Assembly (NCBI GenBank): GCA_017449065.1
Contig: JAFSKF010000037.1
Coordinates: forward strand, 1 to 64,000
Source: Bacteroidales bacterium
GTDB taxonomy: Bacteria; Bacteroidota; Bacteroidia; Bacteroidales; UBA3663
Length of the DNA stretch: 64,000 nt
Reading direction: 5' to 3'
The notes under the pieces were generated by a model that was not told the origin of the DNA, ran no database searches, and saw nothing but the letters and a program-made list of their open reading frames with translations. Shown here in pieces: positions 35,482 through 45,325 of this stretch. Both the position numbers and the translations under genes were made by a program. Numbering within the stretch: the first letter of the stretch is position 1; every line of letters begins with the position of its first letter.

Positions 35482-38400
35482 ATGAAACAAAAACTACTAC
35501 TTGTTTCGGCAGTTATGCTCTTGATGAGCACATCTGCTTTTGCTGAATGGACCTTCCCGACTATTCCGGGTCAGCCCATTTCGACGGCTCTCACTCTTGA
35601 CGAGTCTCCTACGGTTTACCTTTTCAACGTGGAGGCTAAGGGTTTTGCTGTGGGTGCTAATTCTTGGGGAACCCGCGCTTCTGTAGGTGCAACAGGCGAT
35701 TCGCTGCGTCTGGTTCAGCAGGGTGAGGATTCCGGAGCCTATGGCATTTATGATTATCTGAAGAAGGCTTATTGGAGCCCGGATTCAAAGACCGGTATCT
35801 GGATTGATGGTACTCGTACCGGATGGGACGGTTGGTCGTTTATCGAAGTGGACGAAGCTGCTCATATCTATAAGATTGCGCATGCAGGCTTAGATTTGGA
35901 AGCTACTTTGGGTTGCTCTGCTCTTGCTACTACAACTCCCGAGTTGTTCCTTTACAATCCGACAGAAATTGCAGAGGGTGCTGCTTTCTATGACAGTTGG
36001 AAGATTGTATCCAGTGCTGATTATAAGGTGGCTACGGAACAAATCGCTCTCTACTATGCCGCCGCATCTCTGAAGGCTGCCATCGATGATGCTACTGCTA
36101 AGTATGCAGGCATCGACTTGAGCGCTCCTTTGGCTGTTTATAACAATGAGAACAGCACAAAGGAGGAGCTCCAGGATGCAGAAAAGTCAATCTCTGCCAT
36201 TATTCAGGACTATGTGGATAATGTGCTTATCAACCAGGCTACTGTAGAGAATCCGGTAGAGGTTACTTCGAAGATTGCTTATGCTGACGGTTCTGCCATT
36301 ACTAATTGGAGCCGTGTGTTCACGGGTGTCGGCACAACCGGTTCTTTGAGCAGCAATACTTGGTCAACAGAAGGCAGTTCTGACGGTACTAACGTGCTGA
36401 CTCCATTCATCGAGACTTGGGTTGCCAAAGGAAGCACATTGTCCGATCAGCGCATGGCTCACGATACCGTACGAGTTAAGCCAGGTGCTTACAAGATTAC
36501 GGGCACTATCCGTATGTACAACGAATCGGGCGCTGAAAACATTTCCGGTGGTAGCCTGTTCGGTAACCTGAACAAGAAGACCATTGTGAATGATGAATTG
36601 AATGCCAACAAGACCAACGTTTCCGACGGCACCGAAGGCTACTTCACCTACAACAGCATGTTGGGTTACTATGCTCCTGAGGCTACGACTTATGCCATCG
36701 TTGCTGCTGATAGCGCCTTGACCTTCGGCTATATCTTGGAGGATGCTAACTTCAACTGGACCGCTTCGAAGAACTATCGCGTTTACTACTTGGGTGAGGC
36801 TGCTGAAGCATATCAGAAGGTGGTTGCTGAAACCGAGTTGGCACTTGCTAAGGTGGTTACCCTTGCCGATGCAGAAGCTACCGGAGATACGCCTACCGAT
36901 ATTACCCAGTCGTTGGCAGAAGATTTGAACGAAGCTATTGCTGCTTATCAGGCAGGTGCTGATGTGAAGACTGCTTATGAGTCGCTGATCGCCATTCAGC
37001 CGGCTGTTACTGAGAATATGGCTGCTTGGGCTAAGTTGCGTGCTGCAGAAGCCGATGCACAGGTCGTAGCTAACAACGATGATATTGTTGGTGAAGACAA
37101 GGATAATCTGCAGGCTTACTTGGGTAATGACGTCTTTGAGGCATTCTTCTATCTGGAGTTGACTACGGAAGAGGTTCTGAAGATGGCCGATTCTATTGCT
37201 ACCTTGAAGACTGCTGCTGTCGAAAACGGTTTGAAGCCAGGTTCTGTTTACGATCAGCTGGTGAACCCAGACTTCTCGAACGGAGCAACCGGTTGGAGCG
37301 GAAGTCCTACTGTTAAACAGAACTGCGGTGAGAAGTACGGCACCGGAGCCTTCGACGTATATCAGGAAATCGAGAACGCTCCTGTAGGCTGCTACGAGAT
37401 TGAAATGCAGGGCTTCTATCGCAAGTGGCGTAACGACGGTGGCGACAGCTACTCGTTCTACCAGTGGTATGATGAGGACGGTAAGGAGAAAACTCCTCAC
37501 TACGATCCTTTGGCATACGTTTACTTGAACGATAACAAGACTCCTTTGAAGAGTATTTATGAGGAGCAGGTTATTTTGGGTACCCACACCGAAGAGACTA
37601 CTGAATGGGACAAGTCTCCAATTCCAGTAAATGTAAGCGAAGAGAATCCTGAGGGCGATGTGGTGCTTTATGCTAACACCATGACTACCGCAGCCTTCGC
37701 ATTCGGTTTGGATATGTATAAGGTATCTGCTTTCGGCTTGGTTGCCAAGAAGGGCGACAAGATGCGTATCGGCGTCAAGGGTGACCTCTTGGGCGGTGCT
37801 CACTGGGCAATCTTCGATAACTTCAAGCTCATCTATCAGGGCAAGAAGGTTGAAATCGTACAGCCGGAATTGCAGAAGGCTCTGGCAGGTCTGGAACTGG
37901 GCAACAAGGTGGTAGGTAAGGAAGTGGCAGAGGCTGTCGCTACTGTGAAGACTGCCGCTGAAGCTGCTTTGGCAAGCAACGATGGTGCAACCATGTTCGA
38001 TGCTTTGGCTGACATCTATGCTCTGAATGCTTCTATTGAGGCTTCTGTAGCTTTGTTCGATTCGCTGAATGCTAAGAAGACTGAAATCGAAGAGGCTTTG
38101 GGCGTTTATTCTGGAACCGCTACTGACGAGGCTATCAATGCCGCTTCGGATGTATATGGTAGAATTGAGGCAGGTATGGGCGAAGATGCCCGCTTCACCA
38201 ACGAGGAAGCTCGCAAGGCGATGGCTGAAGCCGATGAGGCAATTGCTGCTTTGAAGATTCCTAAGGGCCTGAACGAAGCTTCTGACGAGAATCCTGTGGA
38301 TCTTACCGATCTGCTTGCTACCCCAAGCTTCGAGAAGAACGGTACTAACTCCATCGAGGGTTGGAATACTACCAACGCTTCTGGTTACAACTTCGGTAAC

Positions 38401-39066
38401 AACGATACTCAGAAGGCTGCTTTGGCTCTCGAATACTACCAGAAGACCTACAACCTCTATCAGGATGTGACCGGTCTGCCGGCAGGTACCTACAAGGTGG
38501 GCGTGAACGCTTTCTATCGCTACACAGATGCTGCTACCGACTATGCACGCTTCGCCGCTGACGAACACGGTTTGGCAACGATGTATGCAGTAGGTACAGA
38601 TTCTATTCCACAGGATATCCGCCTCATCACCAGCGACGGTGCTGCCGAAGCTCTGGGCGAGGGCGCTGAGAATACCTTCACCGACAATGACGGCGTTACC
38701 TTCAACATTCCTAACGATATGGTTTCTTCTGTAGCTTACTTCAAGGAAGGTCACTATCTGAACGAACTCATCGTGAAGGTTGGCGAAGACGGCAAGCTCC
38801 GCATTGGTGTTCAGCAGACCGAATCCGTAAACGGTGGCTGGCTGATCATGGATAGCTGGACATTGGTTTACTACGGTGCTAACAGCGCTAAGGAAGAAGG
38901 TCCTCTGACCTCTATCGAGGCTGTTGAAGAACTGACTTCTGCCAAGGCTGTAGAACTGTTCAGTGTAAGCGGTCAGCGTCTGAACAACTTCCAGCCAGGT
39001 CTGAACATCGTTCGTACTTACAATGCCAACGGCACTGTTAAGGTTCGCAAAGTTTACGTTAAGTAA
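35482..39066 (+). CDS. Large secreted multidomain protein, probably glycan-binding
   Basis: The 1194-residue product has a clear signal peptide (MKQKLLLVSAVMLLMSTSAFA). I recognise no catalytic domain. It holds helical FIVAR-like stretches rich in Ala/Glu (about 195-250, 440-600, 795-930). Two beta-sandwich carbohydrate-binding-like domains show the same plan: NPDFSNGATGWSG...YQEIENAPVGCYEIEMQGFYR near 595-635, and TPSFEKNG...LYQDVTGLPAGTYKVGVNAFYR near 950-1015. The end (LFSVSGQRLNNFQPGLNIV...VRKVYVK) is a variant of the C-terminal tail of neighbouring enzymes. It lies between the arabinanase and the SusC/D block. A role in holding or coating polysaccharide is inferred from context. Confidence 0.75.
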   Translation: MKQKLLLVSAVMLLMSTSAFAEWTFPTIPGQPISTALTLDESPTVYLFNVEAKGFAVGANSWGTRASVGATGDSLRLVQQGEDSGAYGIYDYLKKAYWSPDSKTGIWIDGTRTGWDGWSFIEVDEAAHIYKIAHAGLDLEATLGCSALATTTPELFLYNPTEIAEGAAFYDSWKIVSSADYKVATEQIALYYAAASLKAAIDDATAKYAGIDLSAPLAVYNNENSTKEELQDAEKSISAIIQDYVDNVLINQATVENPVEVTSKIAYADGSAITNWSRVFTGVGTTGSLSSNTWSTEGSSDGTNVLTPFIETWVAKGSTLSDQRMAHDTVRVKPGAYKITGTIRMYNESGAENISGGSLFGNLNKKTIVNDELNANKTNVSDGTEGYFTYNSMLGYYAPEATTYAIVAADSALTFGYILEDANFNWTASKNYRVYYLGEAAEAYQKVVAETELALAKVVTLADAEATGDTPTDITQSLAEDLNEAIAAYQAGADVKTAYESLIAIQPAVTENMAAWAKLRAAEADAQVVANNDDIVGEDKDNLQAYLGNDVFEAFFYLELTTEEVLKMADSIATLKTAAVENGLKPGSVYDQLVNPDFSNGATGWSGSPTVKQNCGEKYGTGAFDVYQEIENAPVGCYEIEMQGFYRKWRNDGGDSYSFYQWYDEDGKEKTPHYDPLAYVYLNDNKTPLKSIYEEQVILGTHTEETTEWDKSPIPVNVSEENPEGDVVLYANTMTTAAFAFGLDMYKVSAFGLVAKKGDKMRIGVKGDLLGGAHWAIFDNFKLIYQGKKVEIVQPELQKALAGLELGNKVVGKEVAEAVATVKTAAEAALASNDGATMFDALADIYALNASIEASVALFDSLNAKKTEIEEALGVYSGTATDEAINAASDVYGRIEAGMGEDARFTNEEARKAMAEADEAIAALKIPKGLNEASDENPVDLTDLLATPSFEKNGTNSIEGWNTTNASGYNFGNNDTQKAALALEYYQKTYNLYQDVTGLPAGTYKVGVNAFYRYTDAATDYARFAADEHGLATMYAVGTDSIPQDIRLITSDGAAEALGEGAENTFTDNDGVTFNIPNDMVSSVAYFKEGHYLNELIVKVGEDGKLRIGVQQTESVNGGWLIMDSWTLVYYGANSAKEEGPLTSIEAVEELTSAKAVELFSVSGQRLNNFQPGLNIVRTYNANGTVKVRKVYVK

Positions 39067-39082
39067 ATAACTCTCCATAAAA

Positions 39083-39126
39083 GCACTGGGGTGGGCGCAC
39101 CCATCCCAGTGCCTTTTCCTTTTTTT
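39083..39126 (+). terminator. Terminator after the 1194-residue protein gene
   Basis: A 13-bp stem (39083-39095, 39100-39112; one G-T pair) with loop CGCA, followed by CTTTTCCTTTTTTT. Confidence 0.93.
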
Positions 39127-39228
39127 ATACCTTTATACTTGCCGGGGATAGCCCGGGACCTTACTCTGCCTGAGGGCAGCACTTATTTTGAATATCCTAA
39201 AAACACTATAATAAATACTACCTTAGCA

Positions 39229-41976
39229 ATGAATCTGATTGCAAAACGAAACGCATTATGTGTAGCAGTCCTATCCGGCCTTATGCTGGGATCAGGATTG
39301 CTTACTTCGTGCGAGAAAGACATCTTGGAGGGACAGCCATCGTGGCTGGGTAACTCTATTTACGAGCGTCTTGAAGAGGGTATCGTAGTAGATGGTGAGA
39401 AGAAATCCTTTAAGTACACACTTCGTCTTATTGACGATCTGGATCAAAAGGAGGTGATGTCTCACACCGGTTCGCGTACTCTTTTCGCTGCTTCCGATGA
39501 AGCGTACGAGGCTTGGTTCCGAAACAATGACTGGAATGTTTCCAAGTACGAAGATCTTACGGAAACACAGAAGAAAATTCTGTTTAACAATTCTGTCATC
39601 ACCAACGCCTATCTGTTGGAACTGATGTCGAATGTGAGCACAACTACCGCAGGTGAGGAGCCGAAGAGCGGCCGCTGTATGCGCCGTGCTACAGCGTCAT
39701 CGGTTTATGACAGCGTGCCGTTGATGGCACCTGAAGAGATGCCGGTCAACCCGCTGAACGATCCTTCTATGGATGCTTGGACACGTTTCCGTGAAGAAAA
39801 CCGTACCATCCGCATTATGCGCGATAATTCGTCGGCTCCGATGATTCACTTCTTGCCGGAGTTCATGACCAGCAACAATATCACGACTGCCGATCTTCAG
39901 AAGATCTCGAACGATAGCGAAAGTACGATTGCCGATGCCTGGATCAATGGCAAGAAGGTGATCAGCGACGAGCAGACCTGCAAGAACGGCTATATTTATG
40001 TGGTGGATGGCGTCATTGAGTCGAACCGCAATATGGCTGAGATTATCAGTCAGGAGCCGGAAATGTCGTTGTGGGCGAATTTGCTGAACCGCTTTTCGTT
40101 GCCGGTAGCCGCTCCTTACGCCAATCAGGCCAACTTCCAGCGTCTGTATAATACGACCGACTCTGTCTATGTACTTCGCTATTATAATAGTGAGGCAAAC
40201 AATCCGCGCTATACGACGCCAAGCGGTTTGGCAGTTTATAAGAATGCTGCGGCTATGACCGGTCTTTTGAAGTTCGATCCGGCTTGGAACCAGTATATCT
40301 ATACCAATTCCATGGGCTACGACCTGCATTACGATGCTGCTGCCATGATTGTTCCGACAGATGCCGCTATGGAGTATTGGGCTCAGAACGACGGAAAGAG
40401 CCTGATGGAGGAATATCACAACAATTGGGACAGCATTCCATACGTAACGGTTTCCAAACTGATTAATGTGAACATGCTCAAGTCGTTTGTCGATGCCGTT
40501 CCTTCGAAGTTCGGTTCCGTGTTGGATGACTCGAAAGTCGAGTTGGGTATCAAGCCAAGCGATATTGTTAAGTCCTATATGGGCTGCAACGGCGTGGTTT
40601 ACCTGGTTGATAAGGTGTTCGGTCCAAGTGAATTCCGTTCGGTGGTTTATCCGGCACTCTCGCACGAGAGTTCTACTATGGGTGTAATCTACAATGCCAT
40701 CGAAAGCTATGAGTTCGGTCCGTTCCTGAACTCTATGGAATCGTACTATAGCATGATTCTGCCAAAGAACGTGTCGGCCAATGAAGGTCCGGATGCATCG
40801 GAAGGCGATATCTTCATGAACTATATCGATCCTTGCACTTATGGTGCACATCCTGTGCTGATGCAGTTCTACTATGACAAGACCAACAAGGCGTTGGCAG
40901 CACACCGTTACTATTGCACCATCAACGAAGACGGATCTATCACAGTCGGTGAGGCATTGAGAGATGCCAATACCACTGAGATTGACGATCGTCTGACCGA
41001 TCTGGTGGATAACCTGATTATTGTCGGTAATATTGAGGACGGCAAGACCTACTATAAGACCAAAGCCGGTAGCTTTATCCGCGTGGGTCATGAGGGTCCT
41101 TCGGGTTGGAGCCTGGCAGGCGGTTTCCAGCAGGAGACTGGTGTAGATGTTCCAGTAACAGATGTTTATAATATGTCAACTACGGGTAACGGTAAGTCGT
41201 ATGCCGTTGAAGACTATGTGCCGATGACTGCCCAGAATACCGTTTATGACATTCTGAAAAAGAAATCGGAAGAGGCTGGTTCAACTTGTAAGCTTTTCTA
41301 CGAACTCTTAGCCAACGATGCCACCAAGGATGCGTTGCTTTCGAAGACGCTGACGGTGGGTTCTACTAACTATTATTGTGCCAACTATGCTACCGATAAC
41401 ACCAGTAGCTTGAACCTTCGTTTGTTCGACCACTATAATTATACTGTATATGTGCCGACCGATACGACGATTCAGCGCCTTATCGATACAGGAATTCTTC
41501 CTACTTGGGACGATTGGACATTGGCAGGAACCGGTGATGCGGAAAGTACTGTAACGACTCCTACACAGGATAGTATTGCCAAGATTATTCACGACTTCAT
41601 CCGTTACCATATTCAGGATAACGCTATTTATATCGGTGGTGAACCAGTCAGCGAAATGAAATATGAGACCGGTAAGCAGAACCCGGTTTCCAAACGTTAT
41701 TATTCTGTTACCGTTTCAGCCAATGCTTCCGGTTTGACAGTTACCGATCGTTCTGGTTCTGGCACGGAAGGTGTCGGAAAGACCTACCAGGTAATTCAGG
41801 ATAACAAGCTGTATAATGTGACCAGCCGTGAGTATTGGATCAGCGGCAGTCCTACTTCTACAGGAGCCCGTACCATCTATAGTTCTTCGAATGCGGTGGT
41901 TCACGAGATTAACGGAGCGCTGATTTATGACGTGAAACAGCTGATTCCTTGGAAACAGCAATTTACCATCCAGTAA
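39229..41976 (+). CDS. Fasciclin-domain lipoprotein (first of three)
   Basis: The product is 915 residues from ATG 39229. The open frame extends back to 39091 but would cross a terminator and precede a proper lipoprotein signal (MNLIAKRNALCVAVLSGLML..LLTSC, lipobox LTSC). Fasciclin-type repeats are seen: RTLFAASDEAYEAWFRNNDW, later AMIVPTDAAMEYW and VYVPTDTTIQRLI, the 'FAPTD' element recurring three times. Fasciclin (FAS1) lipoproteins commonly sit next to SusC/SusD pairs in Bacteroidetes and are thought to act as outer-membrane glycan or adhesion proteins. The SusC gene follows by 10 bases, so it opens this operon; the promoter was not found in 39127-39228. Confidence 0.8.
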   Translation: MNLIAKRNALCVAVLSGLMLGSGLLTSCEKDILEGQPSWLGNSIYERLEEGIVVDGEKKSFKYTLRLIDDLDQKEVMSHTGSRTLFAASDEAYEAWFRNNDWNVSKYEDLTETQKKILFNNSVITNAYLLELMSNVSTTTAGEEPKSGRCMRRATASSVYDSVPLMAPEEMPVNPLNDPSMDAWTRFREENRTIRIMRDNSSAPMIHFLPEFMTSNNITTADLQKISNDSESTIADAWINGKKVISDEQTCKNGYIYVVDGVIESNRNMAEIISQEPEMSLWANLLNRFSLPVAAPYANQANFQRLYNTTDSVYVLRYYNSEANNPRYTTPSGLAVYKNAAAMTGLLKFDPAWNQYIYTNSMGYDLHYDAAAMIVPTDAAMEYWAQNDGKSLMEEYHNNWDSIPYVTVSKLINVNMLKSFVDAVPSKFGSVLDDSKVELGIKPSDIVKSYMGCNGVVYLVDKVFGPSEFRSVVYPALSHESSTMGVIYNAIESYEFGPFLNSMESYYSMILPKNVSANEGPDASEGDIFMNYIDPCTYGAHPVLMQFYYDKTNKALAAHRYYCTINEDGSITVGEALRDANTTEIDDRLTDLVDNLIIVGNIEDGKTYYKTKAGSFIRVGHEGPSGWSLAGGFQQETGVDVPVTDVYNMSTTGNGKSYAVEDYVPMTAQNTVYDILKKKSEEAGSTCKLFYELLANDATKDALLSKTLTVGSTNYYCANYATDNTSSLNLRLFDHYNYTVYVPTDTTIQRLIDTGILPTWDDWTLAGTGDAESTVTTPTQDSIAKIIHDFIRYHIQDNAIYIGGEPVSEMKYETGKQNPVSKRYYSVTVSANASGLTVTDRSGSGTEGVGKTYQVIQDNKLYNVTSREYWISGSPTSTGARTIYSSSNAVVHEINGALIYDVKQLIPWKQQFTIQ

Positions 41977-41986
41977 TCTGTACTTT

Positions 41987-44900
41987 ATGAAAAAGATATT
42001 ATCTATTTGCCTAATGCTTTTCTGCTGCCTGACGGTTCGGGCACAGCAGATTACTAACGTACATGGTACGGTAGAGGATGAATTCGGTCCGTTGATGGCG
42101 GCCACCGTATGTGAGGTGGATGCCAACGGTCGTGTTGTATCGTCGTGTCTGACCGATATGAACGGTAACTTCTCGATGAAGGTAATCAGCCAGAAGAACC
42201 AGATCCGCATTCAGTATGTAGGTCTGACTCCGAAAACTCTTCCCATTGACAGAACTACCTATAAGGTGATGATGGAATCGGCTACCACTTTGCAGGAGGT
42301 AACCGTAACCAAGCAAAAAACCATGGAAGGCAACAACCTTCATATTCCGGAGCGAGAAATTTCGGTTGCCAAGCAGACCATTTCTGCCCAGGAGTTCGAA
42401 GGTTTGGGTATCAATACCATCGATGAGGCCTTGCAAGGTCGTATTGCAGGTCTCGATATCGTATCCCTTTCCGGTAACTTGGGTTCCGGTTCCGTGATGC
42501 GTCTGCGTGGTGCTTCTTCCTTGTCAACGCTGACCAACGAGAACCCGCTGATCGTAGTGGATGGAAACGTTTGGGATGTCGATATGTCGAACTTCGACCT
42601 TTCTTCGTCCAACGATGAGAAGTTCGCCGAGCTCTTGAACATCAATACCGAAGATATTGCTTCGATTAACGTATTGAAGGATGCTGCCGCTACCGCAATC
42701 TACGGATCGCAGGGTGGTAACGGTGTTATCGAGCTGACCACCAAACGTGGTACACGAGGCAAGCCGAAGCTGACCTATTCGATGAAGATGACGGCAACCT
42801 ATCAGCCAGAGGGTATGAAGTTGCTGAACGGTGACGACTACACCATGTTGCTCAAGGAGTCATACTTCAATCCGCAGCAGAACGATAATGCCAGCAACAT
42901 CAACGAGATCAACTACGATCCGACCTTCTCGGAGTACGAGCAGTATAATAACAATACTGACTGGCGCAAAGCCGTTACGCAGGTCGGTTTGCGACAGAAC
43001 CACTATGTTACCATTTCGGGTGGTGGTGAAAAGGCTACCTTCCGTATTTCGGGCGGTTTCGATAATGAGACGGGTTCTGTGATTAAGCAGAAGCTGCGCC
43101 GTTATTCGACACGTGCCAACCTTGACTACGACATTAGCCGTCGTATCCGTGTATCGACCAACTTCTCGATGACTTATACGAAGAACTGGAAGAACTCTCA
43201 CAATCTGTTGGCCATTGCACAGATCAAGATGCCGAATATGAGCATTTACGAGCAGGATCCGATTACGGGTGAGAATACTGACCGTTACTACAATATGCAG
43301 CAAAGCGGTTTGGCAATGGGTAGCGATGTGTTCAAGAACGACCAGCGCGGTTATGTCAACCCGGTGGCTTCTGCCCATTTGGCCAAAAATACGCAGACCA
43401 CCTATAACCTGTCTCCGGATTTGATTATCCGCTATGAGTTGTTAGGTTTGGAGGACGATCAGACACGTCTGACTTGGCGCGGTCAGGTGTATATGAACGT
43501 CTATAATGAGTACGTCGCTTCATACCTGCCCTCTGATCTCGTTACTACTGCTTGGACCGCTAACGATCATAATACCTCTTATCATGGTAGCAATAAGAGT
43601 GTTTCGATTACCACCAAGCAGGAGTTGACGCTGCGTCCTTACTTTGAAAACACCGATCATTCCGTATTGGCTTTGGCTCGTATGGAGATGAATTCGGGTA
43701 GCTCCACCGGACAGTCGCAGTCGGGTTATGGTCTGGCTTCCGGTATTGAGATGCCGGATGCCGGCGGTTCGACAAGTGGCATGGGATCAAGCTACAACGA
43801 ATGGCGTTCGCTCTACTTCACAGGTTCTGTCCACTACGCTTACAAGAGTCGCTATATGGCTGACTTCTCGATGCGTGCCGACGGAACCACCAAGTTCGGT
43901 CCTAACAAGCGTTGGGGTATCTTCCCATCCGTTTCTTTACGATGGAATGCCATTGACGAAGAATTTATGCGCTATTTCAAGGAGCGCGGTCTTTCTATGC
44001 TTTCCGTACGTTTCGGTTGGGGTAAGTCAGGTCTGGCTCCAAACAGAGACTATCTCTACGTTTCTAAGTATGATTCCGGAGCCGACTATATGGATATGAA
44101 ATCCATGTTGCCGGTGAACCTGAAACTGACGAACCTGAAATGGCAGACAAAGTCGAGCTACAACCTCGGTTTCGATCTCGGCTTCTTCGACGATCGTCTG
44201 ACCACCACGTTCGAGGTTTATCAGGAAACCACTCGCGATATGCTGATGCCGTCTTTCCGTATTCCTTCGAACTCGGGTTATGCATGGGTTGATTACCGCA
44301 ACTGCGGTGAGATGCGCAACTTGGGTTGGGAGTTCTATATCAACACCAACCGTCTGGTGAAGCGTGGCAAGTTTACTTTCGACTTGAACGTGAACTTCGG
44401 CAACAACCGCAACACCATTCTGAAGATGGATGAAACCGTGCTTGAGAGTATGAACTCGACTTTCAATAACGAGAATGACCAAGTGCTGACCCGTGTGCAG
44501 ATTGACAATCCTTTCGGTTCTATCTATGGTTTCCGCAGCAAGGGAGTATATCAGTATGAATACGATACATTTGCCGCTATGACGCGTGACGAACAGGCCG
44601 CATTCATTGCTTCGGGCAAAACAGCACCTGTTGCCTTAAATGCTAATGGCGATGTGATTTACGATGCCAATGGTAACCCAATCCGTATGACGTTTAATTA
44701 CACCAACGATGCTTCTGGCAAGAACTACAAGTTCAAGGGTGGTGATGCCATTTATGAGGATGTGAACCACGATGGTCAGATCAACGCACTCGATATCGTC
44801 TATTTGGGTTCTTCCCTGCCTAAGCTGGTGGGTGGTTTCGGCTTTGCCTGGAGCTACGGCGACTGGCGTCTGAGCACGCAGTTTACCTATCGTGTAGGTA

Positions 44901-45313
44901 ACAAGATCCTGAACCGAGCCCGTTTGTGGTCGGAGGCAATGATCAACAACGATAACCAGAGCCAGGCGGTCAACTACCGTTGGCGTAAGGAAGGCGATGT
45001 TACTTCAATTCCTCGTGCTATGTACGGATCAACTTCCAACTATAATACATTGATTTCCGACCGCTTTGTAGAGAACGGTTCCTACCTGCGTATGAGCTAT
45101 GCCCAGCTTTCTTATCAGATGAAGCGTCCGTGGCTGAAGAGTGCCGGTATCAATAAGGTCAACTTCTATGTGAGTGCCAACAACCCGTTTGTTTTGACAA
45201 AATATACGGGTGTCGATCCTGACGTATCTCAGTGGGGCTATGGTCCGGCAACCGATACCGGTAAGACGCCACGTGCCAAATCGTTCACCTTAGGTATAAC
45301 TCTCGATTTCTAA
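41987..45313 (+). CDS. SusC/RagA-type TonB-linked outer-membrane transporter (first pair)
   Basis: The 1108-residue porin has a signal peptide (MKKILSICLMLFCCLTVRA), a carboxypeptidase-regulatory-like beta domain (VHGTVEDEFGPLMAATV), a TonB plug (LRGASSLSTLTNENPLIVVDGN; VLKDAAATAIYGSQGGNGVIELTTKRG) and a 22-strand barrel ending in TLGITLDF with terminal Phe. It imports oligosaccharides with the SusD partner 12 bases downstream. The substrate is not set by sequence; neighbouring GH43 and PL11 genes point to pectic glycans. Confidence 0.93.
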   Translation: MKKILSICLMLFCCLTVRAQQITNVHGTVEDEFGPLMAATVCEVDANGRVVSSCLTDMNGNFSMKVISQKNQIRIQYVGLTPKTLPIDRTTYKVMMESATTLQEVTVTKQKTMEGNNLHIPEREISVAKQTISAQEFEGLGINTIDEALQGRIAGLDIVSLSGNLGSGSVMRLRGASSLSTLTNENPLIVVDGNVWDVDMSNFDLSSSNDEKFAELLNINTEDIASINVLKDAAATAIYGSQGGNGVIELTTKRGTRGKPKLTYSMKMTATYQPEGMKLLNGDDYTMLLKESYFNPQQNDNASNINEINYDPTFSEYEQYNNNTDWRKAVTQVGLRQNHYVTISGGGEKATFRISGGFDNETGSVIKQKLRRYSTRANLDYDISRRIRVSTNFSMTYTKNWKNSHNLLAIAQIKMPNMSIYEQDPITGENTDRYYNMQQSGLAMGSDVFKNDQRGYVNPVASAHLAKNTQTTYNLSPDLIIRYELLGLEDDQTRLTWRGQVYMNVYNEYVASYLPSDLVTTAWTANDHNTSYHGSNKSVSITTKQELTLRPYFENTDHSVLALARMEMNSGSSTGQSQSGYGLASGIEMPDAGGSTSGMGSSYNEWRSLYFTGSVHYAYKSRYMADFSMRADGTTKFGPNKRWGIFPSVSLRWNAIDEEFMRYFKERGLSMLSVRFGWGKSGLAPNRDYLYVSKYDSGADYMDMKSMLPVNLKLTNLKWQTKSSYNLGFDLGFFDDRLTTTFEVYQETTRDMLMPSFRIPSNSGYAWVDYRNCGEMRNLGWEFYINTNRLVKRGKFTFDLNVNFGNNRNTILKMDETVLESMNSTFNNENDQVLTRVQIDNPFGSIYGFRSKGVYQYEYDTFAAMTRDEQAAFIASGKTAPVALNANGDVIYDANGNPIRMTFNYTNDASGKNYKFKGGDAIYEDVNHDGQINALDIVYLGSSLPKLVGGFGFAWSYGDWRLSTQFTYRVGNKILNRARLWSEAMINNDNQSQAVNYRWRKEGDVTSIPRAMYGSTSNYNTLISDRFVENGSYLRMSYAQLSYQMKRPWLKSAGINKVNFYVSANNPFVLTKYTGVDPDVSQWGYGPATDTGKTPRAKSFTLGITLDF

Positions 45314-45325
45314 TCCGAATATAAT

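Noticed and set aside
36364..39078. A 904-codon open frame on the minus strand opposite the large secreted protein
   Set aside because: It mirrors a gene with strong signal peptide, promoter and terminator. Its translation is a low-complexity L/V/I/S/H-rich string with no domain, as expected of antisense frames opposite Ala/Glu-rich codons.
39091..39228. N-terminal extension of the first fasciclin protein
   Set aside because: It would start inside a terminator hairpin and hide the lipoprotein signal at 39229.
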